This document shows positions 25,587-37,492 of a DNA stretch of 64,000 nt, one piece after another. The notes beneath the pieces are model-generated. The model was not told where the DNA came from, made no database searches, and worked only from the letters and a program-made list of their open reading frames with translations. The DNA comes from Camillea tinctor (taxonomy: Eukaryota > Ascomycota > Sordariomycetes > Xylariales > Xylariaceae): the NCBI GenBank assembly GCA_022578605.1, contig MU394114.1, positions 183,459 through 247,458 of the forward strand. Direction: 5' to 3'. The stretch's first letter is position 1; every line of letters starts with the position of its first letter. A program made the translations under genes and the position numbers.

Positions 25587-28361
25587 ATGGCCTCCAAATC
25601 GAAGCCTGCCGCCGGGGCCAAAACTACCCTTGAACTTCGACCAGCTCCCTCCTACATCGATCATCGCATTGCCATCTTTGAGAGGCTTTGGGAAGAGCAG
25701 CAAAAGGCTGCTGCCGAGCAACCTCGAAAGGACATCAACATCACTCTACCTGATGGTCGTGTCCACACCGGCACCGCGTGGGAGACCACCCCGCTACAGA
25801 TCGCAAGATCTATTAGCAAGAGTCTGTCGGAGCGAATTATCGTCGCACGTGTCAATGGAGAATTATGGGATCTGACCCGCCCATTGGAGGGTGACAGCCA
25901 ACTCGCTTTCCTCGACTTCGACGACGATGACGGGAAAATGGTATTCTGGCATTCGTCTGCCCATATCCTTGGAGAGGCTGCCGAGAGGCGATTCGGGTGC
26001 GACCTGGTCATAGGCCCACCCACATCGAACGGTAGGTTTTGTCTTTGCCTCCTCCTCCTCCTTCTTCTTCTTCTTCTCCCTTCCTCCCCAACCTGAAATT
26101 GGCCTATAGATGTACTGACTCAAATCACGACAGGCTTCTACTACGAAATGACCCTTCCGAACAACCAGACTGTCAGCTCTTCAGATGTCGACCCTCTCGA
26201 TACCCTAGCCGGGTCTATTACCAAGGAGAAGCAGCCCTTCCAGCGAGTTACCGCAACCAAAGAGGAGCTTCTGGAAATATTCAAATCCAACCGATTCAAG
26301 CAGCATATTATCCAGAGCAAGATTCCCGATGGAACCTCCACCACCATTTACCGCTGTGGACCGCTCATCGACCTTTGCCGAGGTCCTCATGTGCCGGATA
26401 CTAGCAGAGTAAAGGCATTCAAGGTTCTGAAGGTAATACAATGTCCCGCTTTGTGAAGATTGTTGCCGGGTGCTAATGCAGCAAAGCATTCCGCCTCTTT
26501 TTTCCTTGGTGATCCTAAAAACGAGTCGCTCCAGCGTGTTTACGGTATTTCTTTTCCCGACAAGAAGCTCCTCACCCAGCATATGAAGTACCTTGAAGAG
26601 GCTGCTAAGAGAGACCACCGAAAAATTGGCAAGGATCAGGAGCTCTTCTTCTTCCATGACCTTTCGCCGGGCTCCGCATTCTTTCTACCCCACGGCACGA
26701 TCATCTACAACACGCTCTTGAACTTCATACGATCCGAATACTGGAAGCGAGGTTATCAAGAGGTCGTGTCGCCAAACATGTTCAACTCGGCATTGTGGAA
26801 GAAGTCCGGACATTGGCAACGTAGGTGACCCCGTGAATTCCTCAATCGAAGCGTTGGCCCTAAAGTTAACCTTGACAACGACAGACTACCACGAAGACAT
26901 GTTTACTTTCGAGGTTGAGAAGGACACTTGGGCCCTGAAGCCGATGAATTGCCCCGGTCATTGTCTCATATTTGGATCCCGTGCCCGCAATTATCGAGAA
27001 TTGCCTATTCGTATGGCTGAGTTTGGCGGTATGTGGTAGCGAACATGCACACGCGAGCGCAACAACTCTAGGTTGTGGCTCCTTAGGCTATCAAACTACC
27101 CAGTGTCTGTTTATCAAGCCTGCTAATAGACCATGTTGCTAGTTCTCCATCGAAACGAGGCTTCGGGGGCCCTAGGCGGCTTGACGCGTGTTCGCCGCTT
27201 TGTCCAAGATGACACACACATCTTCTGTACTGAGGACCAGGTAGGTTAACCCATACTTAAACTCCCCGCATTGGACTTAGTCAAGGGTGATTTTTTTGGT
27301 TGTTTTGGGTGATATTGGGACACTAACCAGCACACTTTTTAATTGTAGATTAGCGACGAAATTACTGGAGTGTTTGATTTCCTCCGGGTAGTGTACGGTA
27401 ACCTCGGCTTCTCCTTCAAGTTGAAGTTGTCGACGAGGCCAGAAAAGTACCTAGGCAGCATCGATGTTTGGGACAAGGCAGAAGATACTCTGCGTAATTC
27501 CCTTGTCCAATTCTCTAAAGATACATCTGTTACCTGGGAATTGAACCCGGGTGACGGTGCTTTCTATGGTCCTAAGATTGACATCACAATTACAGACGCC
27601 TTAAACCGTGAACACCAGGTACATACATACATACCTTCCTTAAGATTGTTTTTTCATGACTGTTCATAACTAACAAACATTTTCTCCCTTAGTGCGCAAC
27701 TGTTCAACTTGATTTCCAGCTTCCGGAACGGTTCGGACTGTCATATCAAGTAGCTGATGTTGCGGCTGCGCCGGCCGAGCACGCGGCAGGCTCGGAGTCG
27801 GAGGCAAAAGCTGGCGCTCTTGTTCAGGGTCATGCCCGGCCTGTGATGGTACATCGTGCAATTTACGGCAGCTTCGAACGTTTCATAGGTATTCTTGCCG
27901 AGCATTTTGGCGGCAAATGGCCCTTCTGGCTGAGCCCCCGGCAGATTCTTGTGATACCTGTCATGCCAGCAGCATCTGATTACGTCAAGGAAGTGTGTGC
28001 TTTATTGCGAGAACATGAGTTCCACGCCGATGTTGATCTAAGCGCCAATACTATGAACAAGAAGATCAGGAATGGCCAATTGCTGCAATGGAACTTCATA
28101 TTAGGTAAGGCACTCGCCCCTCTCGTGCTCATCTATAGATTCCTGCCTGCCATACATAGGTAACAAAATGAAATACTAACACGAGATCTAGTCCTCGGGA
28201 TGCAGGAAATGACAGATCGGTCTGTCAGTGTCAGAAGTAGAGATTCGGGGCAGGATGCACAGAACAAAGACAATGCTCAAGTTGTCTATAGCCTAGACGA
28301 AGCGATCGCAAAGTTCAAGGCCCTTCGACAATCAAAGTCGTTGGAGAACAAGCTTGTATAG
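25587..28361 (+). CDS. THS1: Threonyl-tRNA synthetase, cytosolic
   Basis: Class II synthetase that charges tRNA-Thr. Eight exons: 25587-26031, 26134-26432, 26487-26820, 26885-27028, 27143-27240, 27349-27618, 27693-28104 and 28192-28361; 723 residues. Domain order: short N-terminal extension; TGS domain ([20 protein letters not shown]); editing/SAD domain with [12 protein letters not shown] and the metal-binding [18 protein letters not shown]; catalytic core with GSAFFLPHG, zinc-ligand [26 protein letters not shown] (motif 2) and [16 protein letters not shown] (motif 3); anticodon-binding domain with [13 protein letters not shown] and [19 protein letters not shown]. No mitochondrial presequence is evident. 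Intron 2 appears to use an AAG acceptor (26486) because only this join gives [18 protein letters not shown]. Glu-to-Ala in HRNEASG versus the usual HRNE(F/L)SG is a mild oddity. A CPC1-type site lies upstream. Confidence 0.96.
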
Positions 28362-28955
28362 CTAGAATGCCGCTTCTCCTCTAGGCATTGCGTTTCTTAG
28401 AGGTTGTCATATATGCATGTCATCACTTACTAGTGAAGGCTTCAATCCAGCCGGTAGAATTCTTCAAAAAGGACTTCTCATGAATAATTGGCTTTTCCCC
28501 CTTTTCTCCCCCCTCCCCCAATTGGGGATGCGTAATGCCCAAGTAAACTTGTGCTTGACGTAACCTTTGTCTAAATGTGATCAACTACCTGAGAGCTATA
28601 AAAGAATGGCCATCCTCAAACTATGTATAGTAGGATATTTATACTAATGCTAATTGCCCATAATTTGTGTTATTAATATGCAGGTTGTAAAGCAGCCCTT
28701 TATATGTTCGGTAAAAAGTTACAAAGTTTTGTGATAATCTTACATTGTTATTATCTTTATACTAAATACATATTATTTACAACTCCACAGTAAATCCTTA
28801 GTTACTGCTACGTTAATGAACAGGCGAGCTAAAAGGATATGGGCGTTGATGGATGCCCATCGGCGCCATATCAGCGTATATATGGTATTCATTCCTACAT
28901 ACCAGTTAGGTCATCTAGGTTCCAATAAAATGGCAGGATTTTGGACCGAAAATAA
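28362..28955. other. Intergenic region downstream of ThrRS
   Basis: About 0.6 kb, AT-rich, with no feature recognised other than the tRNA terminator at its end. Confidence 0.45.
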
Positions 28956-28963
28956 GAAAAAAA
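28956..28963 (-). terminator. Pol III terminator for tRNA-Ser
   Basis: An 8-A run on the + strand, i.e. T8 in the tRNA sense, about 30 nt beyond the 3' end of tRNA-Ser(CGA). A run of at least four T is the usual Pol III stop. Confidence 0.6.
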
Positions 28964-28993
28964 TATGTGATTAGGAGACCCAGATTCAAGTAT

Positions 28994-29075
28994 CGACACA
29001 GGCCCGATTCGAACGGGCGCCTCCGAAGAGATGTGATTTCGAGTCACACGCGTTAGACCACTCCGCCACTGTGCC
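28994..29075 (-). tRNA. tRNA-Ser (anticodon CGA)
   Basis: 82 nt, intronless class II tRNA on the minus strand. The acceptor stem GGCACAG pairs with CTGTGTC (one G-U), discriminator G. The anticodon stem TGTGA/TCACA encloses the loop CTCGAAA, giving anticodon CGA (reads UCG). The long variable arm TCTCTTCGGAGG is as expected for tRNA-Ser. The T arm is GCCCG-TTCGAAT-CGGGC. CCA is not encoded. Confidence 0.95.
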
Positions 29076-29894
29076 TAGCGAGTCCCGAGGGATGCTATTG
29101 GACCTCATGGAATTAGTTTCTTTAAGTTGCTATATAATTACCCACCAACAAGGTGATGAGATATTATGTACAATGCCGCACATATTTCCTAGCTCGAAAA
29201 AGATTAATACATCATAGGTGGTCCCCTTAGTGGGCATCTGTTGTATTTGTGACTGATAGGGAAAACCCATTGTTATTAGAGTTAACTATCATACGATGCT
29301 AAGCTGGTGTGTAGGTAGTTGACCATTGTAGAGTATATGCAAAGCACGAAGCAAGAACACAATAATTGCACTTAGTTTAATACACAGTGCTCATATTTCA
29401 GTTCGCGCGTAACTATGTTGGGCAGCTCAATGGTATTCAAATACGAGCAAATATGGTGCTTATAGCCTGATGTGATATCTTCTGACATATGTGCCTCAAG
29501 GATTGTGGTAATTTTGTCTAGGGATGATGTATAAATCTGTCTATGCGAAGCTTCCCACATCCAGCTTTTAGTATGAGCATGATCAGTAAAAAGTCCCAGG
29601 CAATCAGGAACTCCAAAGAGGTGTAGTGCCATTGAAGAATATGGAGGGAAATATGATATCTTCGCGAGCGCCTTCAGGATCTAGTAAATTCTAGTTTTCG
29701 TGAAGTAACCGGAATGCTGGTTTACTAACTAGATGATTTCTACTATTATAAAAGTTCTTGGGCTACCTAAAGCACCTTTGATGAAGTATAGATCCTATGT
29801 AATTAGATACACAAGTGGGACATCATATATTTCATTGTCTATGATATCACATTATATACATGTACGTGAGCTATGTGTTATATTAATAGAAGTC
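29076..29894. other. Intergenic region, nothing recognised
   Basis: About 0.8 kb of AT-rich sequence between tRNA-Ser and the 3' end of the subtilase; open frames here are short and resemble nothing. Confidence 0.45.
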
Positions 29895-32800
29895 TTACGA
29901 AGAATATTGGATATTGAATGAGACGGTTTCAAAGATATCCCAATTGTCAGCCTTTTCCAAGTCACCGAATACTCTCAACGCGCTGACAATCAGCTTGTAA
30001 GACCCCTGGGGCACTACAGTCCCGTCAGCAAGCAATCCATTAAAGTAGGTTCTAACCTCATTCCGCGAGGCAAATAGTAATGGGTATCCAGGGAGTGATC
30101 CCACGATCTGGACGCCAAAGAAGTCGGTCGTAGGCATGGTATTATTGTCGAGAGCTACAACATCAATACGTAATATCCGCGTGCCAACTATAGGCCGGAC
30201 TAGTACGTTAGGGACTATCGACTGGTCGACTGTGCCATTGCTGCTCGGCCGGGGGATCGTGTAAGACTTGTTGGCTGGTACGGGTGTGTTGTACTCTACA
30301 ACTGCGACAAGGCTCGAATCTAGCACCGGCGTGGATAACATACTGCCTACTACTCCCTGGTACGGCAGGGAGAGAGAGTCTCCATTACTGCCATTCATTG
30401 TTATATAACCGCTATACACGGGAAGTAGTGTAGCATTAAGCCCCGAGGGCGGAATGGCTGTTACAGTCACATTTGCTGTGTCGCCGGCGGGAACTATGAC
30501 CTGTCTGTATCTTGTCATCAGCAAGTAGATGAGTGATCTAAAAGAGGGGTGGACATACGCAGAGTCAAACGACAACTCAGCCCACTCATCAATGATGGTA
30601 TTAGGGAAGTTAGAGCTCCTCAGAACATCTGTGCCGGAAGCAAAAGCATACATCGTAGCAGCTTTACGATGTCCGAGATCAAACGTGATATCTTCTGCAC
30701 CTGTATTGCTAATACTGAAGGTTTGGGTTCTACTGAAGTTATCAGTGTCGTTGAATAATATACTGTTCACGCTCAGAATTGCATTCGAGTATGCAGCATT
30801 ATAGGCCTGGATAATTCCTGCACCTTGCTGGGGAACAGGTGCGATGATGTCACTGTGAGCAGTCTCTCTATCAAACCAGACGAGTTGCTTAGCTGTGGCC
30901 GAGATCACGTTAGCAAGGACCTTAGGGTCCGTGGTGCCTCTCGCTTCTGCGAGTAGTGCGTAGACTCCAGCCACCAAGGGGCAAGCTGTAGGAGATAGTG
31001 TTAGTCTTGACCTGTAGGGGATTCTTTGGATAGTATTAGAGAAGGCGTTAAACTCACACATGGAAGTCCCCGACATGACACGATATGCACCTAGATCTAC
31101 TGGAAATGTAGAAAATATATTGCCTCCAGGAGCCGAAATCATAGGGCTAGTTCTCAGCTCCCAGGTCGGGCCCCAACTGCTAAAATCAGTCATGTACCCA
31201 CCCGAGACATTATTCTCAAGCTCCTCAAGTCTGACTTCGGTAGAATTGGAACCTGGAACTACCACCGAGACGGTCTGACCTTGGTTAAGCAAGTCAAGCC
31301 ACTGAGCCCCTTGATATGGGGGGACTATGGCGACACCTTCAATGCCGTCTATATAAAGGAACTGCTCTTCAAAAGTCCTAATTTGTATTTAGCGAATACA
31401 TAACCCGGCACTTGAGGGCCGGAGGGAGACAACTTACAGGTTACTCTGAGCATAGTACATAACATATCTACCGCCCCTGGCAACAATATTTGCACCTTGA
31501 TCAATAGGGTAGCACTGGCTACGCTCAGGTACTTTCAAGAGCACGATTTTGTCAGATAAATCAGGAGTGCTATCCGGTAGAGGGCTACAAGCGTCACCAG
31601 TGCCGTTACCTGCAGACCACAAAGGGAGTTGCACAGCACCTTGAAACGCTGGGGTGCTAGAGAGATACACGAATTCATGGTTCGTTGCGCTATCGCCACC
31701 TACAGAGAAGGACCCGGGGGTGGCAAGGACGGGATAGAGGGTGTTCGAGATGGCGCCAACGCCGGTCACGGCATGTCCTGTAGCGGGCGTAGAAGGGAAG
31801 AATAGGCCATTTCCGCCATCGTTGCCTTCGGATATTGCCACAGGCACCCCAGCCTCGACAATTCGTGACGCAACCAGTCCCCAGGCATCCTCGGCCCAAC
31901 CGGAGTATCTACACGCGAGAGTCAGCATATAGCATGTCCATTATCACCAAAAAGAAGAACTACGGAAAAGGCTTAGAAAAAACTCGGGTTTTGAGGAAGA
32001 CTCACGCGCCATCGGAGCAAGATATGATATCAGCACCGTCCTCGAAAGCCTTATTAAATGCAGCAATAAGGATCTCTGTTGTCGACGTAGCAGGACACCC
32101 CCACGCCCGATAGACTGCCAGCTTCACGCCGGGAGCTACGCCCGTAAATCCAAATTCATTGCCCTCTATCTGCGCAGCAATGATGCCTGCCACATGAGTC
32201 CCGTGTCCCACGCAGTTATCGTAGGGATCAGAATCGGGGGAAGGTGTTCCTGGGGGAAGATAAGTATCTCCTGTGAAGTCGTAGCCTGCCTCTACAAGGC
32301 ATCCAGGGCCAAAGCATCCCCCAAGAGCAGGGTGTTTCCAGTCAACGCCGCTATCGACAATTGCCACACGAAAACCCTTGCCGGTTATCCCTTTAGCTCG
32401 CAGCTTGTCTACCTGGGTCATCACATGTGGGGAGAACGTGTCGTTCCCCATTAGCTGCCGCTTGTCCACGGTTTCCCTAGAAGGCGAGACTTGGGTCTTT
32501 GCTTGTCCATTGGTTGTAGCTTGCGGCATGCCCAACTTCACTATACGAACTGGCCAGGCATTCTTGACTAGCGGTTTATCGCGGAGTTTGCTTAGGAAAA
32601 GCTGTCGGTTGTGGTCTCCAAGGTCCTTGACCTGGAAGGAGGCTCCCTTGAAGAGGCGAGAATCCAAGTTCATGCGGTGGTCAACTTCAACTCCATCTTC
32701 GCCGGCGAGGGTCCTGTAAAGGTCCTCAGCACCTTGGTCGTCGTCCAGCTCTACAATGTAGGCGCCCGGAACGAATTCCTCAACCTCCCCTATGGATGCG

Positions 32801-32907
32801 GTAGAATTGACAGAAGAATCAGCCCTGCCGAGATGTATCCTCGGACTGACATACGCGGAGGCCGCAGTGCCGAAAACAAGGGCGCGTACTATAGTGTGAA
32901 CTTTCAT
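29895..32907 (-). CDS. Secreted subtilisin-like serine protease (S8, PA-domain type)
   Basis: Five exons: 32907-32006, 31908-31438, 31377-31058, 30985-30559 and 30504-29895; introns 97, 60, 72 and 54 nt (phases 2, 2, 1, 2); 909 residues. An N-terminal signal peptide (MKVHTIVRALVFGTAASAYV) is followed by an inhibitor-I9-like propeptide (GAYIVELDDDQGAEDL). Catalytic triad: Asp185 in VAIVDSGVDWKHP, His235 in GHGTHVAG, and Ser563 in GTSMSCPLVAG, restored only by splicing intron 3. A PA-like insert lies between His and Ser. A beta-rich Fn3-like C-terminal region follows, as in Vpr/C5a-peptidase-type subtilases. Intron 4 is 54 nt, a multiple of three without a stop, so it is easily missed; it has a strong GTATGT donor, and removing it gives SFDSA-QVIVPAGD. 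The catalytic-Asn region reads SEGNDGGNG. Probable role: extracellular protein degradation. Confidence 0.93.
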
Positions 32908-34053
32908 GGTGGACGACTTGTTCAGCTACCATCCTAGACCTCCAAAGATGAAGACAACGCAAACCCCACGGGGAGGAAATAGGTGTATATAAATAACTTA
33001 GAAAAAAGAGACCATTTCTCCATGGTCACGATCGCTTCACAGCGCATGATTAAAATGGGTACAATGTTCGTGTTGATCCCCTGGACATTCTTGGCATGCA
33101 GCTTTTCGACATGGCTAATACGAGTTTTGGAGTAGCATTGAAAATGCCGGCTAGAGTGGACTTTTTTCTTTAAAAGAAGAAGAAGGGAACAAAAGGACAA
33201 ATGCTGCAAAGTGAAAGAGCTAGTTAACGAATAAACTAGTCCGCCAAGGTAGCAATAATAAGCTTCTCTTCAAGGAACAATGTTGTTTTGCTATTATATT
33301 ACTTTAAAAGCCTTTTCTAGATTTGTCCAGTACTTAAAAAAAAAAAAGAGCTTCTAGAACATATTATAAAGCTCTTATATACGTTTTCCGAACTACTTTT
33401 TGGCAAGACGACGTCTGGTATTGCCAACATCTCAATATATCTAATTACAAGAGTGTGCTACTCTTGTCAATAGTCCAAGTCACGGTGGTCCAACATTTGA
33501 TATGGATAGACAATCTTGTAATCGGTTGCATATCAACATACGGGACGTTGGCTTACAGAAAACTTGTCAAACTAATATGTACGGTTACTAGGCTAACTAT
33601 AGTCATAGGGCCTTTGTACGGCTGAATGTTGATTCATGGCCTAAGGTTATAGACGCACAATAACATTATAACCTAGAGCTATACATAAGTAACGCATAAA
33701 GATACATAAAGAAAAAATTCAGTAGATCAATCTTATACATAACATGTTCTCGTTCTTCCAGCCAGCATTCGTAAAAGTCCTATCAGTATAGTATCTATTC
33801 GCCGTCTCAGCGTGCTGATCTTTGTGCCGTCGTTGTCCCTTAACACCTCTCCTTTCTGTTCATCTCGTCACTTTTCACGGCCGGGTTGGTATGTACTATA
33901 TTTGACTCCTAGGCCGCTTCTGTGTTGTTATATGGTGGGATATAAGAAGTATGTCTTTGTTTCTTAATATTCAAGGTTCGCTTTTAGACTCGGTGATCTC
34001 ATTATTGTTTTCAAGAAATATCTGTTGGTTCTGCTTATAATGTTAGAACGGAA

Positions 34054-34060
34054 TGAGTCA
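34054..34060. promoter_or_regulatory. TGAGTCA, distal candidate CPC1/GCN4 site for LYS1
   Basis: Perfect TGAGTCA core 518 bp upstream of the LYS1 ATG. Lysine biosynthesis genes are classic targets of cross-pathway control in fungi. Confidence 0.55.
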
Positions 34061-34296
34061 GTGATATTCCTTTTCCCAAGAAAAGCTGTTCAGCTCCGAG
34101 TCCTTTAAAAGTCAACAATATTTTATTATACCTACCTAACCTAGGTTACCTACACCCCTACACCCTTTGGTATACCAATGCCCAGGTGGTACCTATGGCA
34201 TGTGTGGCGCGGTCACCTTTGTGGCTGGGACTCCCAATAGTGGGACATTCCGAACCATTAGGTAAGTACCTAGTCACAGATTTTCTTAACCTTAGG

Positions 34297-34303
34297 TGAG
34301 TCA
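34297..34303. promoter_or_regulatory. TGAGTCA, proximal candidate CPC1/GCN4 site for LYS1
   Basis: Second perfect core, in the extended palindrome GTGAGTCAC, 275 bp upstream of the LYS1 ATG. Two exact copies within about 250 bp strengthen the regulatory reading. Confidence 0.65.
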
Positions 34304-34571
34304 CATAACCGACAACCGGCATTAGGTAAGGTTAGTACTACGTACTAGGTTTTAGTACTTTACTACACTACCTAAAGTAGTACTTATTAGGTCCCGAATC
34401 TAATCTTTACCTCGATTAAAGTTATTTTATCTTTTGTCTTCAAACTCCTTCTTTTTCCTTTCCTTTATCATTATATTATTCTTCTTTTACCTGTGCCTCA
34501 GGTCCACTGGACAAGAGAAAAGAAGAAGGAAAAAAGAACAGAAAAGAAAAAGAAAATTGCATATACCTAGC

Positions 34572-36008
34572 ATGCCTACCGTCATTCATCTAAGGGCTGA
34601 AACGAAGCCCTTCGAGCGTCGTTCGCCGTGTGAGTAATAAACTGAACTCTCCATTCCCCCCACCAATTCTCTCACTACCACTATCACGACCACCATCATA
34701 AATAACCCCTTCCCTTCTGCCCCCACCCCCACCCCCACTTGCCCAAGGGAAATCGACGTTAACAACGATGACATTGTATGGGGAGAGCAGTGTCGCCCAA
34801 AACGGCCAAGGCCCTTCTCGACGCTGGCTATATCGTACACGTCGAGAAATGTCCAGAGCGTATTTACAAAGACGAAGAGTTCAGGGCTGTCGGTGCTGAG
34901 CTCGTCCCCACCGGCTCATGGAGGGATGCACCCCTTGACAATATCATCCTCGGTCTCAAAGAGCTCCCCGACGTGGAGGCCCCTTTGTCTCACACCCACG
35001 TCACATTCCTACATGTCTTCAAGGTAAGCAATCTCTCTCTCTCTCTTTTTTATTTTTATTGAAACCCCCCCCCCCCCCCAAAAAAAAAAAAAAAAAAAAA
35101 AACACTTAATAACTAACACTTGTTACAGAAGCAAACTGGGCACGAGATCTGGCTTCGGCGCTTCAAAGAAGGCGGCGGCACTCTATACGACCTCGAGGTC
35201 TTAACAGACGAGAATAATCGCAGGGTCGCGGCTTTCGGCTACTCTGCAGGTTACGCCGGTGCTGCCCTGGCCCTCTACAGCTGGGCTCACCAGGTCCTGC
35301 ACCCAGACACTCCTCAGGGCCCCGTACCCACCTTTGACAACGCCCCCGCCTTGGTCACCTATGTTAAGTCGGCCCTGGAGCCTGCCATCAAGGCCAACGG
35401 CGGACAGCCTCCCAAGATAATTATTATCGGAGCTCTAGGCCGTTGCGGGAAAGGTGCCACGGACCTCTGCCTCCAGGCCGGTCAGGAGGATATTCTCCGG
35501 TGGGATCTCGCCGAAACCAAGAAAGGCGGCCCATTTGCTGAGATAGCAGGTAATATGCCCTTGATATTATTATGAAATTTCCTTTCTAACCTTTTTTTCC
35601 TTTTCTGTTTTAGAGTCGGATATTTTCATTAACTGTGTTTATCTCGGCTCCACGCCCACCCCCCCTTTCCTAACCTTCGACTCCCTTAACGTTCCTGAGC
35701 GACGTCTCCGGGTTATAAGTGACGTTTCGTGTGACCCAAACTCGCCTTCGAATCCAGTACCTGTGTACTCGACATGGAGCGACTTTGAGAACCCAACACT
35801 ACCTACATCTCAACCACTCAAGCAAGGCCCTGAAGTGCGAATTATCGCTATTGACCACCTTCCGACACTGATTGCTCGCGAGTCTAGCGACGAGTACTCG
35901 AGCATGTTACTACCAAGCCTGCTTACTTTGGACAAGCGGGATACTGAAAATGTTTGGACAAAGGCAGAAAAGATTTTTAAGGAAAAAGTGGCAGAGGCGC
36001 TAAATTGA
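34572..36008 (+). CDS. LYS1: Saccharopine dehydrogenase (NAD+, L-lysine-forming)
   Basis: Last step of the fungal alpha-aminoadipate pathway: oxidative cleavage of saccharopine to lysine and 2-oxoglutarate. Four exons: 34572-34629, 34791-35023, 35129-35549 and 35614-36008; introns 161, 105 and 64 nt (phases 1, 0, 1); 368 residues, the normal length. Conserved blocks: IHLRAETKPFERRSP-LSPKTAKALLDAGY (substrate-binding Lys/Arg region, restored by splicing), SHTHVTFLHVFK-KQTGHEIWLRRF, RRVAAFGYSAGYAGAA, the Rossmann element IIIIGALGRCGKGA and WDLAETKKGGPF, then INCVYLG and ISDVSCDPNSPSNPVPVY. Intron 2 holds a poly-C/poly-A homopolymer (about 35066-35102), a likely sequencing trouble spot. Two TGAGTCA sites lie upstream. 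It is the last gene before the AT-rich repeat block. Confidence 0.96.
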
Positions 36009-37370
36009 GTAAAAGAAGGTTGAGAGGGGGGGGGGGGGGGGTTGGTGTGGCCATTAGGAATCGCCACCCCTAAACGCGCAGACTAGGTATATGAGAGATG
36101 CCGGCCATGCGTAGGTGCCGGCTAGCATAAAACCTCGACGCTTCCACATGGCTGTCTCTTGATAGCACTCTATCCGCTCGCAAAGGTCTAATGATGTCGA
36201 ATGATCAAGTTCGAGGTCACAGCCCCTCCCAGTGAAATTTTGCACCTGATGTTATATTATTTGAATTTGAAGACGTGATGTTGGATAAAAATACTCGGCG
36301 TTATATAAACGGGACGCTTATTATGAGAGTTCAGGAAACTTGCTAATAGCCGCACGACGCTAACATGCTACAATTCTATCAACGAAGGTAAAGGTCAAGG
36401 GTTTCAAGCCCCTGGTCCGCTAAGGTCCATTGAATCAACTTGAATTCTGAATAATATGAATTCCTTTCTGCTCCCTGAGTCGTTAAATCTACATAAATCC
36501 TTACATATGGATTGGTTTTTACCTCTGTAGACACAGACGGTTGGGCTAAGATAATTTCTCTACTTCCGACGTAAATAAGATCACCAGCCTATGTATTTTC
36601 CTTGCTGTCTTCATCAATTTATAGGAAACATTCGGTTTTGCCAGATTAGCCAGCTATTAGTAAAGACAGCACCAATGAATACTTATGATGATCACCAACC
36701 TATGAACGATTCTTATTGGTGCTCATTGGAAATAAATGGGTGGACGGGCGCAATAAAGCTGTGTCCCGTATTCGAATATCAACCTGCATTCGTTGACCAC
36801 CTTGTAAAGGAGTAAGTTAGTAGCATTAAATGCACTATGGATTTGAGGCTTTAATATGTAACCCAATCCTCTCTTGTGTCACAGGTTGGTTGTTGTGTAG
36901 CCTCAAAATAAAAGCTGGTACTGCGTAAGGTGTATATGTACCTAGTCTCCTCGTCCCTATCTCTTCCTCTCACTGGCGCTATGGTTGGTCAATCGATTGT
37001 AAGCCTCCTTGTTAACTTTATATTTGTTCAGCTTTCCGTAGGTCCCCGTGTCTTCACACTTCGCTGTCCTCCATCCGGTCAAAAAAACCCTAGACTAAGC
37101 AGCATCGTTACTCTTTTATGATTTTTTTTAATACATAAATCGTGCTATCTTTTCTAGAGTTTCCCAGAAGACAATGCCATTAGTGCTACTACGTTGTTAT
37201 TTTTTGCTTAAATGTGACGGATGCACCGAATGGTCCTATTCCAAGAGATGTGATCCATGGCTGCAACGCGTGAAGGGGATGCACCCTGAAAACGAAAACT
37301 CGTATCCTCTTTCTAAACATTTAGGCAGTCCTAGTTAAATGAGAAAAGCGGGCGAAATACCACTTAAATA
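36009..37370. other. Transition zone, no gene recognised
   Basis: Starts with a G-homopolymer (about 36026-36041) just past the LYS1 stop. Composition stays mixed to about 37.1 kb, then falls abruptly to very AT-rich sequence. Short frames at 36.6-36.8 kb resemble nothing. Confidence 0.5.
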
Positions 37371-37492
37371 TTTTAGGTAAACTTTATTAAAGGTGTGTAA
37401 GTATTTAAGAAATGCTTTTTGTTAAAAAGGTTTACTTCTTTACCCGTATAAAGAAAAAAATTCTACTTATTTTTTTTGCTTTAATTGGTTTA

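Larger units (their letters stand above)
32908..34571. other. Divergent intergenic region upstream of subtilase and LYS1
   Basis: About 1.66 kb between divergent starts. ACCTA/TAGGT-type motifs cluster at 34125-34400. Two TGAGTCA sites are listed separately. No gene recognised. Confidence 0.6.

Noticed and set aside
36360..36425. tRNA-like T-arm (GGGTTTCAAGCCCC) near 36.39 kb
   Set aside because: No A box, acceptor stem or anticodon arm could be paired with it.
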